A stretch of 5,101 nt of DNA. It comes from Gallionella sp. GTDB lineage: Bacteria > Pseudomonadota > Gammaproteobacteria > Burkholderiales > Gallionellaceae. The DNA lies in contig JAUYGW010000324.1 of assembly GCA_030690245.1 (NCBI GenBank), positions 1 to 5,101 on the forward strand. The letters run 5' to 3'. The position numbers and the translations under genes are program-made. The notes under the pieces were generated by a model. That model did not search any database, had not been told where the DNA came from, and saw only the letters and a list, made by a program, of their open reading frames with translations. Shown one piece after another: positions 1 through 5,101 of the stretch (position 1 is its first letter; the number at the start of each line of letters is the position of its first letter).

Positions 1-1750
1 GGCCTCGCGCGGCATCGAGGACATCTACGAGCTGACCTATATCCGCAAGGACGGCAGCCGCTTCCCGGCGGTCGTGTCGGTCACCGCGCTGCGCGACGCT
101 CAAAACGCCATCATCGGCTATCTGCTGATCGGCACCGACAACACCGCGCGCAAACAGGTCGAGGCAGAGCAAAAGAAGCTCGATCAGCGCCTACGCGACC
201 AGCAGTTTTACACCCGTTCACTGATCGAATCCAACATCGACGCGATCATGACCACCGATCCTTCCGGCATCATTACCGACGTCAACAAACAGATGGAAGC
301 GCTCACCGGTTGCACGCGCGACGAACTGATCGGTGCACCGGTCAAGAACTTCTTCACCGATCCGGATCGGGCAGAGACTGCCATCAAGCTGGTGCTGAGC
401 GAAAAGAAGATCACCGACTACGAGCTCACCGCGCGCGCCAGGGACGGCAAGGAAACCGTGGTGTCCTACAATGCGACCACTTTCTACGACCGGGATAGAA
501 ACCTGCAAGGGGTATTCGCCGCTGCGCGCGACATCACCGAGCGCAATCGTCTGGATCAGGCATTGCAGGAGAAAAATGTTGAGCTGGAGAGCGCCAGATA
601 TGTAGCGGAAAAAGCCAACCTCGCCAAATCCGATTTTCTTTCCAGCATGAGCCATGAACTGCGCAGCCCGCTCAATGCGATCCTTGGATTTGCCCAGCTG
701 ATGGAGACCGATTCTCCGCCGGCAACGCCCGCCCAAAAGGAAAGCATTGCCCAGATTCTCCAGGCGGGATGGCATCTGCTGAAGCTGATCAATGAAATAC
801 TCGACCTCGCGAAAGTCGAGTCCAGGCAGGTTCCACTGTCGGAGGAGCCGGTGTTGCTGGCTGAAGTCTTGCTCGAATGCCAGGCCATGATCGAACCGCA
901 GGCACAACAGCGAGACATCAAGCTGGCCTTTCCCAAACTTGATACCCCCTACTTTGTCCGCGCCGATCGCACCCGGTTGAAACAGGTTCTGATCAACCTG
1001 CTTTCCAACGCGATCAAATACAACGTCAAGCGGGGGACGGTCGCGGTGGAATGCACCGAAAGCGCGCCGGGGCGCATTCGCGTGAGCATCAGGGACACTG
1101 GCGCGGGGCTGTCTCCGGAACAGCTTGCGCAGCTCTTTCAGCCGTTCAACCGTCTCGGGCAGGAGGCTGGCGGCGAGGAAGGCACAGGTATCGGTTTGGT
1201 GGTGGCCAAGCGGCTGGTCGAACTGATGGGGGGTGCCATCGGCGTGAAGAGCACCGTCGGGGCAGGCAGCGTGTTCTGGTTCGAACTCGCCTCGATTGCT
1301 GAGCCGTTCCTTTCCATGGAAGGCAGCGACGTGGCGGTATTGCCACAACCGCAGGTGTCTCGCGGGGTGCGGCTGCACACCCTGCTCTATGTCGAGGACA
1401 ATCCGGCGAACATGAAACTGGTCGAGCAACTCATCGCGCGTCACCCCGACATGCGCCTGCTGACCGCCGTGAACGGGAATAGTGGCATCGAAATGGCGCG
1501 CGCATCCCAGCCGGATGTGATCCTGATGGATATCAATCTACCCGGCATCAACGGCTTTGAAGCCCTGAAAATCCTGCGCTCAGACCCGGGCACAGCGCAC
1601 ATTCCGGTTATTGCCGTCAGCGCCAACGCAATGCCGCTTGACGTCCAAAGAGGCCTGAAGGCTGGTTTCTTCCGCTATATAACCAAGCCGATCAAGGTCA
1701 ATGAGTTCATGGAGGCGCTGGATGTGGCGCTGGAATTTGCGGAACAATAG
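1..1750 (+). CDS. Hybrid sensor histidine kinase (PAS-PAS-HisKA-HATPase-REC), 5' truncated by window edge
   Basis: The frame is already open at base 2 and runs 582 codons to TAG at 1748-1750; the true start lies upstream. Numbering from the first visible codon: residues 1 to about 50 are the end of a PAS domain (YIRKDGSRFP, then GYLLIGTDNT). A short charged linker follows, then a full PAS domain at about 71-181 ending in DITERN, and a second charged helix. The HisKA dimerisation helix carries the phospho-acceptor His218 in SHELRSPLNAIL. The HATPase_c domain has the N-box Asn336 (LSNAIKYN), G1 box DTGAGLS from 365 and G2 box GTGIGL from 394. A C-terminal receiver has acidic residues E465/D466, phospho-acceptor Asp510 (LMDINLPG) and Lys562 (TKPIK). 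All key residues are present, so autophosphorylation and His-to-Asp transfer should work. No membrane segment or Hpt domain is seen in this part; the sensory N-terminus is unseen, so the signal is unknown. The next gene follows after 28 bp, which suggests an operon. Confidence 0.95.
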   Translation, partial: ASRGIEDIYELTYIRKDGSRFPAVVSVTALRDAQNAIIGYLLIGTDNTARKQVEAEQKKLDQRLRDQQFYTRSLIESNIDAIMTTDPSGIITDVNKQMEALTGCTRDELIGAPVKNFFTDPDRAETAIKLVLSEKKITDYELTARARDGKETVVSYNATTFYDRDRNLQGVFAAARDITERNRLDQALQEKNVELESARYVAEKANLAKSDFLSSMSHELRSPLNAILGFAQLMETDSPPATPAQKESIAQILQAGWHLLKLINEILDLAKVESRQVPLSEEPVLLAEVLLECQAMIEPQAQQRDIKLAFPKLDTPYFVRADRTRLKQVLINLLSNAIKYNVKRGTVAVECTESAPGRIRVSIRDTGAGLSPEQLAQLFQPFNRLGQEAGGEEGTGIGLVVAKRLVELMGGAIGVKSTVGAGSVFWFELASIAEPFLSMEGSDVAVLPQPQVSRGVRLHTLLYVEDNPANMKLVEQLIARHPDMRLLTAVNGNSGIEMARASQPDVILMDINLPGINGFEALKILRSDPGTAHIPVIAVSANAMPLDVQRGLKAGFFRYITKPIKVNEFMEALDVALEFAEQ

Positions 1751-1764
1751 CGATCAAAGCGGAT

Positions 1765-1775
1765 AAGGACGAAGG
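1765..1775 (+). promoter_or_regulatory. Ribosome binding site for the receiver-GGDEF gene
   Basis: AAGGA at 1765-1769 lies 9 nt before the TTG at 1779, with a second purine run GAAGG at 1771-1775 that is too close to be optimal. This site decides the start: no ATG or GTG lies in frame ahead of the receiver's first beta strand, and the first in-frame ATG falls inside the receiver domain, past its acidic pocket. Confidence 0.6.
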
Positions 1776-1778
1776 TCA

Positions 1779-2723
1779 TTGGTCAACCTAGCCGATATTC
1801 TGAACGCCAGAATCCTGATCGTCGACGATCATGAAGCCAATGTGCTGCTGCTGGAGCAAATGCTGCGCGGCGCCGGCTATGTTTCCGTCACGTCCACGAT
1901 GGATCCATGCGAAGTCTGCGAACTGCACCGCAAAAACCGTTATGACTTGATCCTGCTCGATCTCCAGATGCCCGGCATGGACGGTTTCCAGGTGATGGAA
2001 GAGCTGAAGGAAATCGAAATAGGCGGCTACCTCCCGGTCCTCGTGATCACCGCCCAACCGGATCACAAACTGCGCGCACTGAAAACCGGAGCGAAGGATT
2101 TCGTCAGCAAACCATTTGAGCTGGCCGAGGTGCTGGCACGCGCGCACAACATGCTGGAAGTGCGCCTGCTGCATGAGGAGACTCGCAATTACAGCAAAAT
2201 GCTCGAATCTCTGGCGCTGAATGACCCTTTGACGGGGCTTGCGAACAGACGGCTTCTGGCCGACAGGATGTCGATGGCCCTGGTTCATGCACGAAGGAAC
2301 AAGTGCGCCATGGCGGTGGTATATGTGGATCTGGACGGATTCAAGCATATCAACGACACATTGGGGCACGGCGCCGGGGACGTTCTGCTTAAAAAGGTTG
2401 CGGAGCGCTTGGTGGCGACGGTGCGCGAAGATGATACCGTCGCGCGCCTCGGCGGTGATGAGTTTGCAATAGTCCTGTGGCAAGTCAGCGGGGCCGGCGA
2501 TACGGCTGCGGTGGCGTTAAAAGTGATCGAGGCGGTGGCGGAACCCTATGTCCTGAATGGCCATCCCGCCGGCATAACCGCCAGCGTAGGCGTCAGCATC
2601 TACCCCGCCCATGGCGAGGACGCGGACATGCTGATGAAGAACGCAGATCAGGCCTTGTACGAGGCCAAGCATGCAGGCAAAAACGCCTACCGAATCTCGG
2701 AATGCACCGCTCTGAAGAAATAA
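1779..2723 (+). CDS. Response regulator with receiver and GGDEF domains (predicted diguanylate cyclase)
   Basis: A 314-residue cytoplasmic protein predicted to make cyclic di-GMP from two GTP. The receiver spans about residues 10-125: acidic pair D16/D17 (LIVDD), phospho-acceptor Asp61 (LLDLQMPG), Thr91 and Lys111 (SKPF) are all present. A helical linker at about 125-145 (MLEVRLLHEE) leads to the GGDEF domain at about 148-308, with NDPLTGLANRR at its start, the metal/substrate segment DLDGFKHIND from 184, and the active-site GGDEF at 225-229. An RxxD inhibitory site (R216 to D219) sits exactly five residues before GGDEF, as in PleD-type enzymes, so product feedback inhibition is expected. Length and order match PleD/WspR-like receiver-cyclases with a single receiver. 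Translation is predicted from TTG, which may limit expression. It lies 28 bp after the hybrid kinase, its likely phosphodonor (inference). No EAL or HD-GYP domain is present, so only synthesis is predicted. Phosphorylation would be expected to drive dimerisation and activity, by family analogy. Confidence 0.95.
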   Translation: MVNLADILNARILIVDDHEANVLLLEQMLRGAGYVSVTSTMDPCEVCELHRKNRYDLILLDLQMPGMDGFQVMEELKEIEIGGYLPVLVITAQPDHKLRALKTGAKDFVSKPFELAEVLARAHNMLEVRLLHEETRNYSKMLESLALNDPLTGLANRRLLADRMSMALVHARRNKCAMAVVYVDLDGFKHINDTLGHGAGDVLLKKVAERLVATVREDDTVARLGGDEFAIVLWQVSGAGDTAAVALKVIEAVAEPYVLNGHPAGITASVGVSIYPAHGEDADMLMKNADQALYEAKHAGKNAYRISECTALKK

Positions 2724-2780
2724 CGAACCAAAACTTTCGTGGCAAGCGCCTCCACCCTTCTTAACAATAAAACCCTGATC

Positions 2781-2801
2781 GTTGACGGTCAGCAGGTCAA
2801 C
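2781..2801. repeat. Inverted repeat GTTGAC-N9-GTCAAC
   Basis: A perfect 6-bp inverted repeat with a 9-nt spacer, inside the receiver-like part of the putative remnant. It may be a protein-binding dyad or a weak hairpin, but such short repeats also arise by chance, and this one encodes receiver-like residues (VDGQQVN). No T run follows, so it is not a terminator. Confidence 0.25.
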
Positions 2802-2839
2802 ATCCTTGCGCTACGCGGCGCCATCGATGTCAAGGGTAA

Positions 2840-2853
2840 GGGGCGAAAGCCCC
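2840..2853 (+). other. GNRA-capped hairpin (GGGGC-GAAA-GCCCC)
   Basis: A perfect 5-bp all-GC stem closed by a GAAA tetraloop, a very stable RNA fold for its size. It follows directly on the cyclase-like VKGKG codons. There is no downstream T tract, so it is not an intrinsic terminator. It might stabilise or define the 3' end of a processed transcript, or simply be a by-product of the coding sequence. Confidence 0.35.
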
Positions 2854-2979
2854 GACAATACGCGCAGGCTGGTTCAACCGGTTTTGTGTGCGCCACCGAA
2901 CAGAGCGTATCGCTGCAAACGAGATAACCTTCAACAAATCTCATTTTCCGCGCACAAGAATACTGCCATGAATATCACC

Positions 2980-3009
2980 TTGAGTAATCCCGCTGACAGA
3001 TTTCACAAT
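2980..3009 (+). promoter_or_regulatory. Weak sigma70-type promoter candidate for the exoprotein gene
   Basis: TTGAGT (2980-2985, 4 of 6 to TTGACA) and CACAAT (3004-3009, 4 of 6 to TATAAT) are separated by 18 bp. This would give a leader of roughly 40 nt before the ATG at 3058. The position is right and the stretch looks AT-richer than its surroundings, but both hexamers are poor, so an activator-dependent promoter or one elsewhere in the gap is equally possible. Confidence 0.25.
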
Positions 3010-3044
3010 CATCTTCTGCATCCGACGGTTTGAGCGCTAGGCGC

Positions 3045-3050
3045 AGGTGG
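3045..3050 (+). promoter_or_regulatory. Ribosome binding site for the exoprotein gene
   Basis: AGGTGG lies 7 nt before the ATG at 3058. An in-frame stop (TGA at 3031-3033) lies 24 bp upstream of that ATG with no alternative start codon between, so this site fixes the start. Confidence 0.6.
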
Positions 3051-3057
3051 CATCGAT

Positions 3058-5101
3058 ATGACAACGACCGGCAACCTTGTTTCAACCTTGTGGCGGCTGA
3101 AAACTGTTAGCGTAGCGCTTGCATGTGTCTTTGCCGCAGGCCAGGCACAGGCGAATGGCACGGACCCATCCGTGGTTGCGGGTCAGGCCAGCTTCTCCGC
3201 TGCGGGCAGCTCGCTGAGCATCACCAACAGCCCTGGGGCCATCATCAACTGGCAGGGGTTCTCGATCGGCGCGAGCGAAACCACCAGCTTCATCCAGCAA
3301 AGCGCCGCATCGAGCGTCCTCAATCGCGTCATCGGCCCCAATCCTTCACTCATCCTCGGCACGCTCACCTCGAATGGCCGGGTCTTCCTGATCAATCCGA
3401 GCGGCATCCTGGTCGGGCAGGGCGCACGCATCGACGTGGCCGGACTGGTGGCCTCAACGCTCAACCTCAGCAACCAGGACTTTCTCACGGGCCGCCTCAA
3501 CTTCGCGCCAAATCCGCTTGCCGGCACGGTCGAAAACCAGGGCAGCATCACCACGCCTACTGGTGGCAGCGTCTATCTGGTCGGAACTAACGTCAGCAAC
3601 AGCGGCATCATCAACAGCCCGCAGGGCGACGTGATCCTGGCCGCCGGCCAGTCGGTAAATATTTTAGACACCAGCACGCCGGGGGTAAGGGTAGAAATCA
3701 CGGCGAGCGATAACACCGCCGTCAACCTCGGCGAGATTCTCGCTCAAAGCGGGGAAATTGGTATTTACGGCGCGGCGCTGCGGAACGCTGGCATCATCAA
3801 TGCCGACCAGGTGGTGCGCGACGCCAGCGGAAAAATCGTTCTGCGTGCAAAGCAAGACATGACCCTCGAAGCCGGCAGTCGCCTCAGTGCCAACGGCGAA
3901 CAGGGTGGCGAGATAACGGTTCAGTCCGAAACCGGCACCACGCTGGTGTCGGGTACGATTGAAGCCAAAGGCATGGGCGCGGGACAGACCGGCGGCACGG
4001 TACAGGTGCTGGGCGACAAGGTCGGCCTGTTCGATCACGCCAGCATAAATGTGTCCGGCGACGCCGGCGGCGGGACGGTGCTGGTCGGCGGCGACTATCA
4101 GGGCAAGAACCCGTTAGTGCAGAATGCCTCGGCGACCTATGTCAGTCCTGACGCGAGCATTAAGGCCGACGCCATCACCGGCGGCAACGGCGGCAAGGTG
4201 ATCGTGTGGGCAGATGACGTCACACGATTCCAGGGCAACATCAGCGCGCGCGGTGGGGATCAGTCCGGCGACGGGGGATTTGTCGAGGTATCCGGGAAGC
4301 ACTACCTGGATTTCGGCGGCATAGTTGATACCCGCGCGCCGATGGGCCAAGACGGGACCTTGCTCCTCGACCCGGATGAAATCCACATCATCAATGCTGC
4401 CGGCGGTGCTACCCTTGCAATGACTTGCCTTGGTGGTGGTGACTGTACGACGCCTACGGGGACCGGCCCCTACGTTGACTTTGCCCCTTCTGCCACTGTT
4501 GGAACCTTGCCCGACCACACGATTAATCAGCAGTTGGCGCTTGGCAATGTCACGGTTCAGACATCGACTGGCGGCATATTTATTTCGAACGTTAACAGCA
4601 CAGTTACATTGGGCCCGACCACCGGTGCGACGGATGTTGCCGGCGGCAATGCCGCGTCGAATGCCAATACGCTGACTTTAAATTCCGCCACAGATATTTC
4701 GTGGGACGCAACCTGGTCGTACAGAAATCTCGGGCAGCTCACGCTGCTCGCCAATAGCGGCAGCATCGCGGGCGTGGGCGCGCTTATGCTCGTGGATGTT
4801 TCGCCGGTTCTGATGCAAGCGGCGACCTACATCGGCTTATCGTTTGTGCCGGTGGCCATTTCGGGCAATGGCGGCAACGTAACGATCAGCGCCGGGACCT
4901 CGGCCGCACTTGGCAACATCACCTCAGGCGCAGGCACGATTTCAGCAACGAGTTCCGGAACCGGAGACATCACGCTCAGTGGCGCTCTTACAACGACGAA
5001 TTCGGGCACTTCGTCGATTGTGCTGAATTCGACCTCCGGCACCGGCAATGTCATATCCAGCGGTGGCTCGATCAGCACTCCCGGGCGAGCGACGATTTTC
5101 A
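3058..5101 (+). CDS. Two-partner-secretion exoprotein (TpsA, filamentous haemagglutinin-like adhesin), 3' truncated by window edge
   Basis: The frame is open from ATG at 3058 to the window edge (681 codons with no stop), so the C-terminus is unseen. Residues 1-32 form a Sec signal peptide: basic R13/K15, hydrophobic core at 17-28, cleavage predicted after AQA (30-32). Mature residues from about 38 form the haemagglutination-activity/TPS secretion domain: INWQGFSIG (63-71), VLNRVIGPNPSLILG (87-101) and VFLINPSGILVG (109-120), which contains the NPXG motif (113-116) that names the family. From about 150, Gly/Asn/Ser-rich strands suggest a right-handed beta-helix. A conserved-looking block FVEVSGK, VDTRAP, GTLLLDPDEIHI (408-444) closes the conserved part. 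After it the sequence is low-complexity and repetitive. Two cysteines (C457, C463) are the only ones in the visible mature part. By family knowledge it is exported by Sec, then by a TpsB (Omp85-type) pore, which is not in this window. It is probably an adhesin or biofilm protein; a contact-dependent toxin cannot be excluded without the C-terminus. Confidence 0.9.
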   Translation, partial: MTTTGNLVSTLWRLKTVSVALACVFAAGQAQANGTDPSVVAGQASFSAAGSSLSITNSPGAIINWQGFSIGASETTSFIQQSAASSVLNRVIGPNPSLILGTLTSNGRVFLINPSGILVGQGARIDVAGLVASTLNLSNQDFLTGRLNFAPNPLAGTVENQGSITTPTGGSVYLVGTNVSNSGIINSPQGDVILAAGQSVNILDTSTPGVRVEITASDNTAVNLGEILAQSGEIGIYGAALRNAGIINADQVVRDASGKIVLRAKQDMTLEAGSRLSANGEQGGEITVQSETGTTLVSGTIEAKGMGAGQTGGTVQVLGDKVGLFDHASINVSGDAGGGTVLVGGDYQGKNPLVQNASATYVSPDASIKADAITGGNGGKVIVWADDVTRFQGNISARGGDQSGDGGFVEVSGKHYLDFGGIVDTRAPMGQDGTLLLDPDEIHIINAAGGATLAMTCLGGGDCTTPTGTGPYVDFAPSATVGTLPDHTINQQLALGNVTVQTSTGGIFISNVNSTVTLGPTTGATDVAGGNAASNANTLTLNSATDISWDATWSYRNLGQLTLLANSGSIAGVGALMLVDVSPVLMQAATYIGLSFVPVAISGNGGNVTISAGTSAALGNITSGAGTISATSSGTGDITLSGALTTTNSGTSSIVLNSTSGTGNVISSGGSISTPGRATIF
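4861..5085 (+). repeat. Imperfect protein-level repeats in the exoprotein beta-helix
   Basis: Three diverged units begin at residues 602 (SGNGGNVTISAG), 633 (SGTGDITLSGA) and 660 (SGTGNVISSGG), a spacing of 31 then 27 residues. Each unit has a Gly-rich turn followed by a beta strand, as expected for coils of a right-handed beta-helix. At DNA level the copies are diverged, so they are old or under selection rather than fresh duplications. The series probably continues past the window edge. Confidence 0.45.

Larger units (their letters stand above)
2739..2927 (+). pseudogene. Putative remnant of a receiver-class III cyclase gene (internal deletion)
   Basis: A 62-codon open frame from GTG to TAA at 2925-2927, in the same frame as the GGDEF gene and beginning 15 bp after its stop. 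Residues 8-23 (LNNKTLIVDGQQVNIL) resemble the first beta strand and helix of a receiver. They parallel the neighbouring response regulator's own start (LNARILIVDDHEANVL), except that the second acidic residue is Gly. Straight after this, RGAIDVKGKGR matches the hallmark end of class III adenylate/guanylate cyclases (typically RGxIxVKGKGxM followed by TYFL or similar). The body of both domains, about 300 residues or more in such proteins, is missing. The join falls near 2810-2817. The tail after KGKGR is not recognisable. No good ribosome binding site precedes the GTG; the nearest purine run (2714-2720) is too far away. The family assignment rests on short motifs read by eye. It could instead be a real small protein or chance similarity. 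Confidence 0.4.
2724..3057. other. 334-bp intergenic region between signalling operon and exoprotein gene
   Basis: No intact recognisable gene is seen on either strand. The left part (2739-2927) holds the putative receiver-cyclase remnant with two small hairpins. The right part (2928-3057) looks more AT-rich and is the natural place for the exoprotein gene's promoter and leader. No strong terminator follows the GGDEF gene: the only hairpin right after its stop is a 5-bp ACGAA/TTCGT pairing (2723-2740) without a T run, so read-through towards the exoprotein gene cannot be excluded. Confidence 0.6.

Noticed and set aside
218..1444. Long open frame (408 codons) on the - strand opposite the kinase
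   Set aside because: It lies wholly antisense to a kinase with every domain motif intact, and its translation shows no domain I recognise. Long antisense frames are common opposite GC-rich genes.
1788..2483. 231-codon open frame on the - strand opposite the receiver-GGDEF gene
   Set aside because: It mirrors codons of a clearly real gene and shows no recognisable family features.
2723..2740. Intrinsic terminator after the GGDEF gene
   Set aside because: The ACGAA/TTCGT stem is only 5 bp, AT-rich, and not followed by a run of T.
2870..2886. CTGG/CCGG hairpin followed by TTTT as a terminator
   Set aside because: The stem is only 4 to 6 bp with a G-U pair and a tight loop, and there are only four T residues; too weak to call.
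2800..2900. Cyclic di-GMP riboswitch upstream of the exoprotein gene
   Set aside because: A GAAA-capped stem and the context raised the idea, but the conserved core of class I (the CACGCACAGGGCAAACC-like stretch and receptor helix) is not visible and I see no class II pseudoknot.
2968..3033. Possible 21-residue peptide starting ATG at 2968
   Set aside because: There is no ribosome binding site, no recognisable sequence, and it overlaps the likely promoter region. It is also the tail of a longer meaningless frame.
3123..3590. 155-codon + strand frame overlapping the exoprotein gene
   Set aside because: It is a shifted-frame reading of the TPS secretion domain, whose own frame has a signal peptide and the NPXG motif. 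Its translation is Arg/Gln/His-rich without recognisable features.
4114..4518. 134-codon - strand frame opposite the exoprotein gene, and similar frames at 3664-4038, 4557-4766 and 4827-5078
   Set aside because: All are antisense to the continuous exoprotein frame and have no ribosome binding site or domain that I can recognise.

Overview
The window reads as chromosome from a GC-rich Gram-negative proteobacterium. A betaproteobacterium is the best guess, because a hybrid sensor kinase, a receiver-GGDEF protein and a large haemagglutinin-type exoprotein of the NPXG family are a combination common there. No rRNA or other taxonomic marker is present, so this is inference. All real genes lie on the + strand.

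Layout: (1) 1-1750 is the 3' part of a hybrid sensor histidine kinase (PAS, PAS, HisKA, HATPase_c, receiver) whose start lies upstream. (2) After a 28-bp gap, 1779-2723 is a complete receiver-GGDEF response regulator starting at TTG, a predicted diguanylate cyclase with intact catalytic and inhibitory motifs. These two look like one operon. (3) 2724-3057 is a 334-bp gap with no convincing intact gene. It holds an open frame (2739-2927) whose first half resembles the start of a receiver domain and whose middle resembles the extreme C-terminus of a class III adenylate/guanylate cyclase. I read it as the scar of a receiver-cyclase gene that lost its middle. Two small hairpins lie inside it and a weak promoter candidate lies after it. 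(4) 3058 to the right edge is the 5' part of a large two-partner-secretion (TpsA, filamentous-haemagglutinin-like) exoprotein: signal peptide, secretion domain with NPXG motif, then a repetitive beta-helix region still open at the edge.

How they may work together: the kinase senses an unknown signal through PAS domains and could phosphorylate the adjacent receiver-GGDEF protein, raising cyclic di-GMP, a messenger that commonly promotes adhesion. The exoprotein next door is a plausible adhesin. Adjacency and strand are seen in the sequence; the regulatory link is inference. The most interesting single observation is the apparent receiver-cyclase fusion remnant, which suggests the locus once carried a second nucleotide-messenger output (cAMP or cGMP) beside cyclic di-GMP.
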